64,000 bases of DNA from Glandiceps talaboti (GCF_964340395.1 NC_135569.1:4106540-4170539), one strand, 5' to 3'; positions 1 to 13,937 are shown, counted from the stretch's first letter. Numbers and translations: made by a program. Notes: a model not told the origin generated them from the sequence alone.

Positions 1-415
1 ATAGAAGTATAATTATACAGAACATTTGTCTAGTAATGTGGTATTGAAACTGTATGAAAAGACAAAAAATTATTATTTTTATAAAACCATTGAATTTGCA
101 AAGAAGTATTTGTACAGAACATTTGTCTAATGCTGAAGTGAAATTGTACGAAAGAAATTATTATTTTTCAAAAAAAATGATAGAATATGGATGGAAGTAG
201 TTATACAGAACATGTCAAATAATATTGTATTGAAATTGTACGATAAGAAGGAAATCGTTATATTTTACAGAAATGATAGAACTTGCAAACAAGTAGTCGT
301 ATAGAATATTTTGAACACCATGTTGTTCTGAAACTCTAGTAGGAAAAAGTAGGGAAACTGTTCTATATTACAGAAACGATAATACTTGTATACAAGTATT
401 CGTACCGACTATTTT
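1..415. repeat. Degenerate tandem repeat, unit about 100 bases
   Basis: About four diverged copies of a unit with the elements GAAGTA-TTA-TACAGAACATTTGTC, GAAATTGTACGA and TTATATTACAGAAA. Copies begin near 4, 104, 192 and 291. The array runs in from outside the window and fades at about 415. Confidence 0.7.
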
Positions 416-2940
416 CTACAATAATTGGCATCTACTTGGGTGAACACATACCCTGCAGTGGTGATATCCTCATTTCTATGTACGCTATCATCTGGAGAAT
501 GCAACAGATTTACAGTCACTTCCTCAGTTATCAACCATTAATTTTCATTACTCAGGCCTGCGGTCATTTAAAATCATGTCATGAGTTCATGAAGAATTAA
601 TGGATCTCATATTGTGTTTTTTTTTCCTTTTCTAATAGGAATTTCATCAATCTTGAAAATTTAATTTCTACGATATAGAAACTGGCAACATACATCGCAC
701 CTCGTTACCGATGCGGGGTAGGCCTTGCTGTTAAATGTAACACTTAGAGGAAATCGCTCTACAGCCTAATTAAATTATTGTGCTCAATTTCGCAGCAATC
801 AAGGAACGTTGGCTGGATTCCGACCTTTCCAATTCCGAGTCTTAATTTCACTGGGATAGAATTTCAGATGAATTTGTGCCACAGGGAATACTGGATAATG
901 AAATGTGAAGTATTCCCGGTTGGAGCACTGGCATGCTACTTATAGTAGGGCTGATCTACCAGGTGGGAAACATTTATTGCCAGATAACTTCATGGGGCTT
1001 TCTGATTGAACAGATCAAGGGAATTCCATCGGGTTCCGGATTACCGGCTACATGAGAACGTACTCCCTTAGTCTTCCACTAATTAGGTGCCTAGGGGCAC
1101 TTCATGTCAGCTTCTAAAAGACTTATTTCCAAAATTAGACACAGTTACTAAAATTCCGTTTTGGGTATTCTTTTGACTACTTGCCAAGAAAAATTGTCTT
1201 TGCTTAATAATTCTAGCCCAGTTTTCAAAACTAAATCAGGATATTAATATTCTTGCACGTTTTTGTTGTTGACAATTTGCCAAAACAAATTGTCTTGGTT
1301 AAGGATTCTAACCAAGTTCTTGTTTCCTTCATGTTCAATTAACTATGTACAGTTAATTCATTTCACATCAGCAATCACTGTTAGCAATGATTTTCTGAAT
1401 TAATAATTTCAAGACAAAACATTTCATACTTCTCTCTGTTCATAATTACAACAGTTATGGAATTATTAATTTCACCCTTCTTCCATTCTAACAAGCCACA
1501 AAAACATTTTTCATTCTCTTAGAACTAATATTCACCTGCAGGGACGTGTTTATCAACGCTGCAGAGAGGATTGGTGGTTTTATTTTTAATTTTTTTTTTT
1601 AACCTCTTCATGTATGGTTTTCTCTACAATATTACACTGACCAATGTTAAAGCATTTTTAAAATAATATCTGTAACATATGTATTGCTGTACATATATAT
1701 TTATATAAGCAAAGATCTACCCATTTATTATTTTAAAGTAGACTGGACCTCAGGGATAATTTTTCTCAAAAAAAAAAGTTACTAAATTCTTTCCCAACTT
1801 TGTGCTTGGTTCTTTTGAAATATTCAAGAAATTTTGGGGTTCACAATCAAGTTTTCATGGAAATCGACAACCTTATATTTCAGTACTATTTGGCAGCCAT
1901 GTTGGATTCCAAAATATTATTATTTATCATTACTTCAAAAATGTCAAGTTTTAACATATTTTCTTTTTCTTGATTTTAACTAAAATTTGGCAGTCTTTTC
2001 TTGACAAAAGTGACAGCAAACATTCAAAACTATTATTTATGAGGCACACACTACATTCATATTACATAATTTCATGCCTTTGCCTTTCAGATGTTTAAGT
2101 TAGCAAAATGAGAAAAAAAATATAATTGCACCACGTCAAAAAACTTCTAAAACTTTGAAAAGTTTACCAATCTGCAATGCATGATGGGATTAGATGTCAA
2201 TAAACATTTCCTACAAATCCCACATCCTATTCTTGAAAAAGTTCTCTCTTCCCCATACTCCTAAAACCAATTCAATTTCACATTTTGTCCAAAAATGCAC
2301 TTCCCGAAATATGGATGTATTTTATTTGCAAAATTTGAAATTCTTTCCCTAAAATGCATTCATAAAAGTTTTGGAAGAAAATATACCAACTTGCCACATG
2401 TGTACTTTTCCATTTTGAGGTAATATGCTACAGCAGTGTTTTATTAAGGACGGTATAAAGTAAACGAAATTAGAAGGCTGATAAGTCATTTTTTACCTGG
2501 ATTCTCCGACAAAATTATAATACAGCCATCAAAATTATGATAGATCGGGAACAAAATTAAGATCAATTTTGGGGAAAATGTGACACTTTTTACCTTTCTA
2601 TTACTTGAGTTCAACAGCCTTAGCAAAAACACTGTATAGCATAGCTATACATTACAACATATAGCATACTGAAATATGTAACTGTGTTAGGTAATATGAA
2701 CCAGATGAGAAATTATCGGTTTCCGAATACCACTATATTACTTAATCAGTACTATAAATTACATCATGAAAGTATATTACACATCCCTGATTTGATTCTT
2801 ATCACAATTTCAATTTGTACATGCAATATGAATTATGCAGTAAGTTAATGAGTTTTAAAATTCCATCACTTCTTACAATACTCTGACATTCTGAACACTA
2901 TATACATTTTACAAATAAATTCCTATATTAATAACACAGA
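416..2940. other. FoxJ2/3 intron 3 or flank: no gene seen
   Basis: No coding exon recognised on either strand. It holds a two-copy direct duplication (CTTGCCAAGAAAAATTGTCT near 1181 and TTGCCAAAACAAATTGTCT near 1275) and, at about 1780-1990, a dispersed repeat shared with EMC1 intron 8. The segment at about 690-1060 is less repetitive and has several CpGs, but I could not match it to any family. Confidence 0.5.
1780..1995 (+). repeat. Dispersed repeat related to 45700-45900
   Basis: The order TTTGAAATA, AAGAAATTTTGGGGTTCA, CAAGTTTTCATGGAAATCGACAA, CAGCCATGTTGGATT recurs in EMC1 intron 8 as TTTGAAATA, AGAGATTTTGGGGTTCATTG, GGGAAGTCAACAATCTTT, GCGGCCATATTGGATT. It is an old interspersed element of unknown class. 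Confidence 0.55.
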
Positions 2941-3017
2941 GACACACATACAGACAGGCAGACACCCAGCCAGACAGACACAGTAAACTAAATTACCCCA
3001 TCAATTCATAACACACA

Positions 3018-3079
3018 CAGATACATATACATACATACATACATACATACATACATACATACATACATACATACATACA

Positions 3080-3111
<32 letters not shown>

Positions 3112-3200
3112 GACATACATACATACATACATACATACATACATACATACATACATACATACATACATACACACACATACATGTACATACAAATGTACAC

Positions 3201-3251
<51 letters not shown>

Positions 3252-3252
3252 G
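3018..3252. repeat. (CATA)n and (CA)n microsatellite
   Basis: An almost pure CATA tract of about 150 bases, followed by CA dinucleotide runs. The cysteine/valine-rich reading frames on both strands here are artefacts of the repeat. Confidence 0.95.
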
Positions 3253-3259
3253 GACAAAC

Positions 3260-5780
3260 ACATACATACATCGACATTCAACACTCTAAAACTGAATGCA
3301 GTATTACAAATTCAGCTCATGATCATCACTGTCAAGGCCTATAATTTATATCAAATATCCATCATTGTTGCCATAATTCCATCGCTTAGAGATATTTCTT
3401 GTATTCATAAGCTACCCAAATTGCAATAAAGCGAGGCAAAATGAAGATAATTGGATTTTAAGAAGAGGTTATGTTTCTTTCCGGATCCACGTAATTGAGT
3501 CGGTGATTTTGTAAGAGAAAGGAAGAACAGTATTAATTTTTTGATCATTACTTTATTTAGCATTTCAATTTTAATATAAAAAAGGTATGAAAGTTGTTCT
3601 TTTAATTACATCATGTCAATCATTGTGAAATTGACGACGTTACTTTAGTCGATATCCAAGTTATGCATAATAGTCGCTGAAGCTGAAGTTTTGCATGTTC
3701 ACCAGAAACTGTATGTACATGTACCATACTACTACGGAAACCATGCTATCGGCTAACCAAGATAGATACACACTGAACTGATTCTTGCAACATGTTGATA
3801 CACTGTATCTATATATGTATCACAGTTGGGTTGATAAAATGGCCACACGCTCAGCCTCTTTCAGTACTTACACCATCTTGATTACAGAGTGATTATATGC
3901 AGTGTTTTATTTTTGTATACTTCGATGTTCTTCGTCACGGCTATTTCTTCCAGTGCCTTTTCTATTTTGATTACAGGGTGATCATATCCACAGGTTTTTA
4001 TACCAGTATTCACCATTTTAGACTCCACTCAATAACAACCGTGCTCAGTGGTGAAAGTACTGTTCTATATTCAATAAAACAACATCAACTTGCCAAATAA
4101 TTCAATTTGATCAAAAAATGATGTATATATTACATACATTCTTCTGGCAAAATGCTCCTTTTTCATGCCATATATTATATGTATATACATGTACTTGTAA
4201 AATCTATGGCTCCCTACCATGTGTACTAGTTGTACAGTGTAAAGAGAAGTAGGTTAAGTCTACCTGAAAATGAGTCCCCAAGAACACTCAAATATATCAG
4301 ACACTGTAATGTGACCAGATTATCATTTCTTTATTACCAGGACTCAGAAATGTACAAAAAATACTCATCCTTGTTATGAAACATACAGGTGGGTTCGTTT
4401 TCTATGATTTCACTACTCTTTCCATTGTACATCCAAATGGTTTTCTTTAGCACAACACTCAGTTCTTACCATTGGCAGTGGTAATTTAATGTTATTGGGA
4501 CGTTGATATAACACCACAAGTAAATGCACTGAATTTGTATTTTACTGGACAGTCTAGACCCCTAAAAACCAGTGTCTCCATTGACTAGAACACATTGAAT
4601 TTGCATATAGAATGGAATCATTGATGAAACATACCATGAACGAATACATGTACATGTACATTGTATGTGACACTTGCAAAGACTGACAGTGTATGACCTG
4701 GTATACCGCGATATTGAATATTTAATGAGCACTACCATATATGGTATCGAGGCAAGTCAAACTAAGATGGCCACAGATTGCAAATCGACATTTCGCTCAA
4801 GATTTAAACCTGTCACTCTGCTGAATACGGTTAAAATCAACTATTTAACAGACACAATGTCTTTTTATGAGTAATTGAACAATTCTTAGCAAATATATTT
4901 TTGGTTGCTTGCGGCGAAAAAAGTGTCCCAGTTACAGCCAATGCAAGGTTCAGCCTCAGAGAAGGTACAATGTACATACATACAGCTATACTATAATTGG
5001 TCATTAGGTGAATTATCCTTCCACCTCACTTGTTCCAGACACTAGCACGGCTACAATATGTTCCACTGCAAGCTATTTTAATGACACTACTGTTCTCCAT
5101 ATGTTTGCTGTAATTCGTAAATTTCTGAATCGTAACGTCTATCTACATGTACATGTATTCATCAATGCCCTGTACATGTAACTTTTGGTGTCTTTGACTA
5201 AGGAAAGACATTTTGTATTCAAAAAATTTGTATTCGTAGACTTCATGAACTGTTTTATTTGTTTATTACACATGACTTCTCAATTCAGCCTTTGAGAAAT
5301 GAATCACGTATGTTTCGTGTCAAAAATCCACGAATCCACCAGACTACTCAATTCAGCCTTTCGAAAAATGAATCACGTATGTCTCGCCGTGTCAAAAATC
5401 CACCAGCAGCTACATGTGTACGATTTCATGAAATGTGTTGCAGAATTATATTGTTCATGGTTCCAAGAATCAATAGGACAGTACAATATAATCCAGAGAG
5501 AGATACATCAATACTGAATAATTAAATCATTGCGTGACCAAGGTCCGTATGTACATGTAGACGGATCTACATTGTAAATGTCGCATTCGTTTCCAATTTA
5601 TCGTTCCAAAGTAACTACATTTGTATATTGTATGTACTGTCCTAAGAAATGTTTTGTTTATAAATAATTAATTTCATCAATCACCACAACCTTTGAAATA
5701 TACATGTACACATGTACATATATTTCAAGAAAATAACCTTCTTTTAATGTTGTACTTATCGTTTATTGATGAAATAATGC
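3260..5780. other. Intronic/flanking DNA: no gene seen
   Basis: No coding exon recognised. Two local direct duplications are visible: TTGATTACAGAGTGAT / TTGATTACAGGGTGAT about 94 bases apart (near 3878 and 3968), and a 68-base period at 5278-5405 (CTCAATTCAGCCTTT then GAATCACGTATGT twice). TACATGTA words are frequent. Confidence 0.5.
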
Positions 5781-5799
5781 TAATGCAAGAACCTGGAAT

Positions 5800-6500
5800 T
5801 GAACCCTGGCCTTTAACCATTACCAGAAATACTGGCAAATGCAAAATTTTTCCTTAAATTTATGTTCTATCATAGCATCACTGTAACCTTTCATCACTGT
5901 TGAAACAATTCTCACAAACACAAACAACTAAATTTGTTTACCAAAAGTTCATCCATGTATAAACAAGGCTGTACTCTCTACCCCCTTTTTGCAGAATATT
6001 AGAAGCAAACCATTTTCACAACAACTTTCATTTGAGCAAGTCTGTAGTCTGTAGTCTGTAGTCTGTAGCACCTCTTGTAGTAAGTTTACTTACACTTTTC
6101 AAAACTGGTCTTAACTGTTACCAGAAATACACTAGCTGGCAAATCAATGTTTTACAAACTTACATTTTAGCAAGGCTATACACTCTCTTACCTCTCCTTC
6201 ACTATTCAAAACCAATAATAACCGTTATCAGAAAAATTGCAGATGAGAAGTTTCATGGAAAGTTTCATTTTAGCAAGCCTTTACCCTATAAACCCTTCTT
6301 ACACTGTTCAAAACTGATCGTAACCATTTTCAGAAAACTGGCAAATCAACTTTTTAGGAAGTTTCATTTTAGCTCTCTTTCACTGTTTAAAATTGATCAT
6401 AAATTTACCATTAACCATTATCAGAAAATTGGCAAATGAGATGTTTCAAGAAAAGTTTCACTTTAGTAAGCCTGTACCCTGTCACCCTTCTTTTTCCGTT
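5800..6500. repeat. Degenerate tandem repeat, unit about 110-120 bases
   Basis: About five diverged copies of a unit containing ACTGTTCAAAACTGATC-TAACC, ATTATCAGAAAACTGGCAAAT and GAAGTTTCATTTTAGCAAGCC. A (TCTGTAG)4 run lies inside at about 6040-6069. The 115-residue plus-strand frame at its right end is not a gene. Confidence 0.65.
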
Positions 6501-7900
6501 TATAAACAATCTCAAAAATTAACAAAAGAAGTGGCAACTGAGCACTTTCATCCAGTGTTTCATTACAACATGGCTGTAACCCTACGCACAATAACTGCCA
6601 ATATCCATGCAATCAAATTTCAGATCCGACTGGATTTTGACACTTTTCATTTATTCGTGACCTCACACAGGGTTTTACATCATCTTAATATAAGTGAAAA
6701 AAAGAGTAATTCACTTGCGAGAGTGACCTTAATTTCCTAGCATGGGTTTTTCACATTTTCATTTCCAATTATATTTCCATCATGTCGCTTTGCGGCACAG
6801 ACTGTGTCAATATGGAAATCCCATTCAGAAATAATTGCATGTCTGCCTGCCTATCCATATGCTTTCCATATAACATTGGGGATCATTTGGCTCTGCCACT
6901 GTACCAATTGCAATATAACACAACAACTGAGTGCTTTCAATTTTTTTTTTCCAAACACTCTATGGACAGTTAATGTAGATTTTTTTATACAGCTACTTTC
7001 CAAGGCTTGCTAGCTCCAAACTCAATTTACATCAAGCTAGTCTTAGAATGAAAATTTCAACTCACAGAATCAAATGAACTCCACGAATATTCATTCTCGC
7101 AAAGTTACGCTTCTTTTTTTTGTATACAAAATCCACATTATAAACGATATATTTCATTTACCAAATTAAATTACTTATCTAGCAAATTTTTCATGAAAAA
7201 GTTTTAAGTTTGAAGCTAAAGTAGTGTTGATATGAAAACAATTATATTCTGTGAAGAAAATTGTTCCAAATCATGCAGTCTCTTCAATTTGTACACGAAA
7301 CTTAAATAAAATCAATTTTGCCCAATTCAATTTATTTCTCATTTTCCTGGTTGTTAATATAATTTTCTTGTTTAGATAAGGTATCACAATTAAAGTCAAT
7401 AGTTAGATACATGGAAATATAAAACTTAAATTTCAAAAGAGTTTTTGACTGTTGAGTATTGTGTACATAATGTATCTATGCCATGTGCAGTGCACTGAAG
7501 TAGAGCCTGCAATACAGTAACCTGAAAGATTCAGGCGTTCCGTTTGCGTATATAATGTGCCCATCTTACACTTGGGGTAGCCAGTATGATTACGTAAGTA
7601 GAGTGTAATAGCTGAACCTTTCAGACTAGATGTGCAGGTACATGTATATGACTGAGAGTAGTGAGATCAAGTACAAGTTATTTTACTATTACTGGGTATA
7701 CCTGTAATAGCAAAACCAATACAGTGTTCTCTCCAGGGAGATTTTAGCTTGTCAAATAATATGCTTGAAATGTAGCAAAACATGAGAAACTCATTTGCAT
7801 TACAAAACAATCAATTCATATGCAAAATAACTACATTGTATGATGCATGGGTAAGTTCCTGGGGAGAACTATCAGTTCAGTTATCACTGAGTAGTAAAAG
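6501..7900. other. Intronic/flanking DNA: no gene seen
   Basis: AT-rich sequence without recognisable exons, RNA genes or clear repeats beyond short A/T runs. Confidence 0.5.
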
Positions 7901-7934
7901 CAATACCTATATAGACCAAAGAAATAAATCCCTG

Positions 7935-8185
7935 CCCTATTCTCTTCTGAATTGATTCCAAACAAAATCGATTCATGCAGTTAAATCAGTTCGAAACTGA
8001 TTTCTGTCACTTTGAGAAAACTGAGCAATGGATAAACTAGTTTCAAACTGATTTACTTTGAATTGGTTTGAAAGTAATCACCCGAGGTGGTTTTGAACCA
8101 ATTCAACACAATCAGATTCAAACCACTTTATCTTATGTAGGGATAGGAGAACTGATTTTGAATCGATTTCAAACCGATTTTACTA
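7935..8185. repeat. Cluster of short mirrored GATTTGAAAC-type repeats
   Basis: Many copies of AAATCGATT, GTTCGAAACTGATTT, TTTCAAACTGATT, GATTTTGAATCGATTTCAAA in both orientations. They form a dense patchwork of small palindromes, possibly the repetitive end of a transposon. No terminal repeats identified. Confidence 0.55.
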
Positions 8186-9680
8186 TTCTATATGTATGTA
8201 TAGAGAGGGCTAGAATGGTATAATGGCTTTCACCTCAGGATTTCTTTACAAATTATAAACATTATAACTATCATTGCAAAATTCATATACTTACATTTTT
8301 TATAAAACAAGAAGATTTTGTTTTCATATTTCTATTAGGTATTACATTTTTTTTTGTATTTGAATTTGTAATTTTTGTAATTTGAATTTATAAACATTTA
8401 GATGTTATTCCCAAATATTTGTCTTCGTTCAGCCAAGGAAATGAATGAAGAAAAATATTGAAGAAAAATCGGGGAAAGCAATGGTAATTTTGAACGTTTT
8501 GACTAATATTTCGAACACAGCAGAACCAGTGAATGTGATGTAGATGCGTGTTGTTGTGACGTAGACATGCGTTGTCGTGACGTAGAACAACCACAGTATA
8601 TATTCCATATTTTTTGTTCGAAGTGGCTCAATGCATGATATAGTTTATGCATACAAATGTAGTACATGTATACACATTTTTTTTTTGTAAAAATAACCAT
8701 TTTATGACGATCACATCATAATTACAAAAACGTATATGACAGTATTTGTTATCTCTCTTCTTGTGTCTACCAGTAGTCATGGTATTTTACTACTATTCCA
8801 GACTCAAGCCAAAAGGTTCTTCCACCTACATGTAACTGTACCAGTGACTTACACTATACATGGCCTAGTCTAGAGGAACCATTGCTTGAGGACATTTCAA
8901 ATCCTTTCATAGACATAGGTGGGCCATTTTAACTTCAAGGCATTTACCACAATCAAAACAGAAATTTCTTCTTGTTTTATGTTTGAAGAGGCCTGGTAAA
9001 TGGGGATTGTAAAACAGTGGGTTGGACTGAAATAACACGTCGTACATTGTATCTTTAGAAGGGACTATATGATGTCTCCATTCTTTGTCTTTCAAACACC
9101 AAGTCTTATGGGAATACATGTACAGCTGAATAGTGAACTACGTACGTCACAGGCTATCACTTCATGCATACACATGTAGGAAACAGTCTAAAAATATCAA
9201 GTACCCGAGTGACTTAGTTCCTACAGAAACTGACCAAAGATATATCCTTAAAATAAAGTTAAGCTTCTGTTCCACTTAAAATTCACGGGATCTGGCTAAA
9301 ATACATATGTGCATTTTAAAAATACAAAAAAAAACAAAAAACAAAAAACAGATGGCACCTGGCTGGTCTAAACAAAACACAATGCACGAGAATTCATAAA
9401 CTGATATTTTTGAGACATGTATGTATACATATATGGCTTCTCTTGCACTAAAACTTCATGTATTCATGCAGTTTGTATGAGCTGGCTAAAATATACATGA
9501 ATATACTTAAGTCGTAATGAAAATTTCTACTCACAAAGTCAAACAATTTCTTGGAAGCGAATTCCAATTTTTGCTAGTGTCCATTGGTTACATGTATTGT
9601 ATTTGAATCCACGAAATATTTTGACGCTCAAAATATTTCTCAACAAACTCAACTAAAAAGATTTCAAAAACTCTGCCATT
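8186..9680. other. Intronic/flanking DNA: no gene seen
   Basis: AT-rich. It holds a short imperfect duplication near 8530-8585 (GACGTAGACATGCGTTGTCGTGACGTAG) with two TGACGTAG words, and an (AAAAAAC)n run at 9321-9350. No coding exon recognised. Confidence 0.45.
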
Positions 9681-10186
9681 TACAGCTAAAATAATGTTGG
9701 TTTAGTGGGTCACTAATGTAACATGACATTTTTTACAGGTACTCGGAAAACTTCTAATACAAAAGAAACAATTACATACGTAGGTGCTGCGCACAGTGGG
9801 GGATGTAGAAGTAGTCCAGTAGTCCAGTTTGATTATCAGTTAGAAAATAAACCAGTCCACGTGTAATGTTTTCATTAGAAGCCTGTTTTTACTGTACTGT
9901 TAGTCTCGGTTACCCAGGTTCTGTCTGCTGGGTACTCTATGATATCACCCAGACTCTTGGGAAGGTCTCATAGGCAGAGCCTCCTACAGTGGGAGTCTGG
10001 GTAACATAGACTACTGCACTGTGAAAGAACAGCAATGCTTATCACTGCTCAATGTGATTTTGCAAAAGATCCTGCTGTTTGTTGTGTCTCTGTTATTGTT
10101 AGTGTAGAGTTGAAATATGTCTATCTTTGTGTCAAAAACGTTATGTCGCATGAGTGAAACACCAAGCCAACATCATTTTAGCTGTA
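9681..10186 (-). mobile_element. Non-autonomous DNA transposon (37-bp TIR family), copy B, with nested insertion
   Basis: Reverse-oriented copy of the element at 51908-52309. Its ends read TACAGCTAAAATAATGTTGG and, on the right, CCAAGCCAACATCATTTTAG followed by CTGTA. The internal match includes GTTGAAATATGTCTATCTTTG and CAGTTAGAAAATAAAC. It codes for no transposase. A second element is inserted at about 9900-10013, which is absent from copy A. Confidence 0.8.
9900..10013. mobile_element. Nested MITE with TAGTCTC..ACCCAG ends
   Basis: About 114 bases with 17-base terminal inverted repeats (TAGTCTCGGTTACCCAG and CTGGGTAACATAGACTA, two mismatches). It interrupts the larger transposon between GTTTTTACTGTACTG and CTGCACTGTGAA, where copy A reads straight through. 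Related sequence fills intron 22 of EMC1. Confidence 0.75.
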
Positions 10187-10559
10187 TTTCAAATATACAA
10201 AGAATAACTGCTCCATGTGTATGTATATGAAATCACAAAAAATAGCTTATTCCGAAAATTGTCTACGACATTCGTAGGAAATGCTTGTCAAAACAATTCT
10301 GTAACTGACACTCACAAAAACTGCTGTAATTAATTTTGCAGTTCATTTATTTTGACAGAGATGAAAAGGACCTCATACTGGAACTTTGCACTTGCCAGCT
10401 GACAACAACTCAATTATAATGTGACAAATTCAAGCACTGAATATTGACGAAAACTATCATAATTATTAAAGTAAAATATCCATAATCTTAATATTCAACA
10501 AGGTCTAATATTATTTACAAATACAGAAGGTTTCAGTTTTTGTACAACAATACTAAAAG

Positions 10560-10690
10560 GCCTAAAAAAAATAGTGTGTGGTTCCGATTACATTCAATTT
10601 TAGAATAGGTGGGGTAGGTAGATTTTTTATTATATTTTATATCTTAACCTTTTCCTGTTACTTTAGTTTTATCGTTATCGGGTCCACACA
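10560..10690 (+). repeat. Dispersed repeat shared with 61490-61560
   Basis: GTGTGGTTCCGATTACATTC, then AATTTTAGAATAGGTGGGG and TAGATTTTTT. The reverse complement of 61495-61545 matches this closely. Class unknown. Confidence 0.65.
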
Positions 10691-10699
10691 TGATTTTAG

Positions 10700-13600
10700 T
10701 TCCAGACTGGAGAGGTGGAATTCCGTTAATGAGCAATTGTCTAAAGGAACTAACTAATTGCAACTATCTGTCAATTTGTGATGAATTACTACTAACATGT
10801 GTCGTTTACCCTTTGTCCAGCAGGGGTAGCACAGTTTTCTGTGCTAGAATAAGGACTTTCCTTATACGTGAGTGGAGATGATCATAGTAATTGTAACACG
10901 TCGCATAGCAACTAGACTAGATCAGAACCAACTCAGAGGGATGAGCTGTATGATGTAAACCTGATTACCATATTCAATTTTGGAATCCTTATCTAATGTT
11001 ACGTTTGACTATAAGACCATTCATTATAACAAAATGATAGATGTGGTATTAAACGCGAGAGCATAATCCCCCTGACTGGATTCGAGGCTACTTCCCCTTG
11101 GACGATAAATGTCTTTGGCTCACATACCACAGGTTGTGGAAAGTATCAGACTACATTGTGGTACACCAATGTTACAGGTTTACTGTACACTCAAAGTAGT
11201 ACTCACGACACATCAACGTCACAGTAAGCCGCAGGGATTGCCACGTTCTATTCATCTATCCTACTGTTCTCAATTTCAATTACTCCAAATATCTCCAACC
11301 TTGTATTGAGTCTGTTACAGTGTAATGGTAAAGCTCTTGCTTGCAATAATCTAACATGTAGAGTAGTCGATATAATCAATAGTAGAGTACAAATATTTGA
11401 ACCAAAAAAACGTTATGTCAACAACTTAAATTTAACCTAAAAAGTAGATATCTACAGCAAATCATTAATTTGTTCTGAAATGAATGTATTTTGAGCAGTT
11501 TTTAGTGTATTCCTATTCAAAATCTAGGAAAAGTTCAGGCCACCATGCAAAATTGAAGAAGACAAGATATTTGTAGAGTGAACTTCAAAAGGAAGGCATT
11601 TATACCTAATTCGCTCATACATGTATTTTGAATGATTTTTTTTTTGGTGTATTCATATTCAAAATCAAGGAAAAGTTTGAATTTTTTTTTAAATTTCCCA
11701 AATTTTATTTCATAAAACCAATATCCACAAAGAGAAATAGCTGACGAACTGTCTGTAGGTCATTTTTGAGCAAAATTTGTACTAAACCATTTTCTAATTT
11801 AAACACACGACTTCACAATAGCTTGCATGTGAAAACATTCAATTTGAAATGTGCGGCTTTTTATGCACATGGGTCCCAAAGGAGAATCGTGTATTAAAAC
11901 CATTCATATTTTGGAGGAGTTAATAAAAAAAAAAGGTGGGCATTATGCAAATAGGTCCCAAAGGAAAACCTTCCCTTTATCAGAGCCATTGTTGCTACTT
12001 TATAAAATTTTCCTACAAAATAGATATTGTCCCAAAGCAAACATTTTGATCATAAAGACACACACCACGATATTACGGAATGTGTGACCCTTTCTCTCAT
12101 TTCTACATTTCTGGCGCTCACCTCAAAGCCTATATTCTCCATTAAAACGACAATACTAATCATTCTCACTATTATTATCTTAGTTATTAATACTGACAAA
12201 TTCCTCTATGGAAATGTAATGAGGCAAAATTGCCCCTCATCATATACCTAATTGATTAAAAATTAATGGCTCCCTTTATTCTTTTTGACAGTTCCAAAGT
12301 AAACTCTCATTTTTACATTTAAGGGTTCGACTGTAACAGCCATTATGCAAATATTCTAATAAAATTCACACCGCTGTCAACCTTGGTGGAATGGAGACAT
12401 ACATAGTTAGAAAGTGGACTCAAAGTTAGTGATACTCTGTAACTTAAGGGGTCTGAATTTATTCTGGTTCTCTAACAATACTCCTTAGCTTGATTAAAAT
12501 TATATAGTTAATAATCAACTACATTGAAATATAATGTACTGTCCTCATACAAATTACAAACAGTGAGCTTCCTTTCAGCATTTTGAAAATGACTCCATAA
12601 AAATTATCATGGTGACTTTTACATGGTTTCAGTCAGGCTCTACAAGAGAGAATTTAGATGAGATACATTAAACTTATAATATAACTGTTTTCTCCTCCTT
12701 TTCTCAGGTTTTGATTTCCACTAAATGACCAATCACAATGAAGACCTCATAATGTTGTGAAACAAAATATCAAAACGATATTCCTGAGATAACATGTTAC
12801 AATTTGCAGTTGTCTGATATGTATGGCCAAAAAAAAGAAAAGAATTGTTTCTGGTCAGGACAGATTGTCTAAAATGGTACAATGACACGGTCTTTTCATT
12901 TTTTTTTTATTTTCAACAAACCTGTCACTCAATCTACTATTTATGGCAGTTACTGTTCTTTTTATTTAGTACTGTACAGCAAGTGTGTATGTGGGACAGT
13001 TGTCATTTACTTGTTCATGATTGGCTTTGCAGTTGTCTTCACTGAAGTAGGGAGGGTTATTTTTGTGTTTCTCCCCAGATCTGCAGACTGCATGGGCTGG
13101 ACAAACACGAAAAAAAGAGGCTGACATGAGGGTATTTAAGTGATGTGTGTACTGATCACTAACAATTCTATATCAAAGGAGATCCAAGATCCAGCTACGA
13201 GCTTTCAAAGTCCAACAACTTAATTCGTCGTACAAGTACTACAAAAATTCCTGTGATTTGACACTTCAAGTGTGAAAACAGCTTTGTTTGGGTAGTAAAT
13301 CTGAAAAATCAAACTGCATTCCTAAATTCCTAGCTACCCATCAATATATGATGAAAATCAGGGAAAGTGTATAAATTTTGCTATATCATTTGGTACTTGT
13401 TTTTAAATGTTCGTTTCGCATAAATATTGTAAATAAAATGTAGGGAAAGTAAGTAAATTTTATATTCATTGTCGTTGCTGTTTCTGAAACCTTAGAAAAG
13501 TAGACAATTTATCAGGGTGTACCATGAATCATGCATATGGTATATATCACCATAGTTAGGATTGCAGTATCGTATAAATACTTCAGGATGTCTGGAACAC

Positions 13601-13870
13601 AATTTGATCAGTCTGCAACATAAGAGCAAGACACTGCAAATGCCTCTCAATGTGGCATGCAGAGAGTCTTTCCCCGAGGCATCAAAGACTTTACTTGTTC
13701 TGTAGAGATACAGAAATACATGTTTAATGACTACATTACTACTCTTTCCCATCACATGCTTCAATGAAAGGTTGTTCTGACTCAGACTCTTTTCTATAAC
13801 ATCATGTACAAGATTGTATGTGAACTATGGTGTGTCTTGAAACAGAATCATGACACTTTTTTAAAGCAAT
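10700..13870. other. Intronic/flanking DNA: no gene seen
   Basis: AT-rich, no convincing exon. A diverged two-copy repeat about 148 bases apart lies at 11485-11690 (GTGTATTCCTATTCAAAATC / GTGTATTCATATTCAAAATC). A second, TATGCA-ATGGGTCCCAAAGGA, occurs twice at 11865-11970. Confidence 0.45.
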
Positions 13871-13895
13871 ACAGTAAGGATATATTCTAGGAATT

Positions 13896-13898
13896 GAA

Positions 13899-13937
<39 letters not shown>

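Noticed and set aside
6393-6740. 115-residue plus-strand frame
   Set aside because: It starts inside a degenerate tandem repeat, with no recognisable domain and no splice context.
10690-10881. 63-residue plus-strand frame
   Set aside because: It starts with ATG, but there is no domain, no codon bias and no splice partner, and it lies next to a dispersed repeat.
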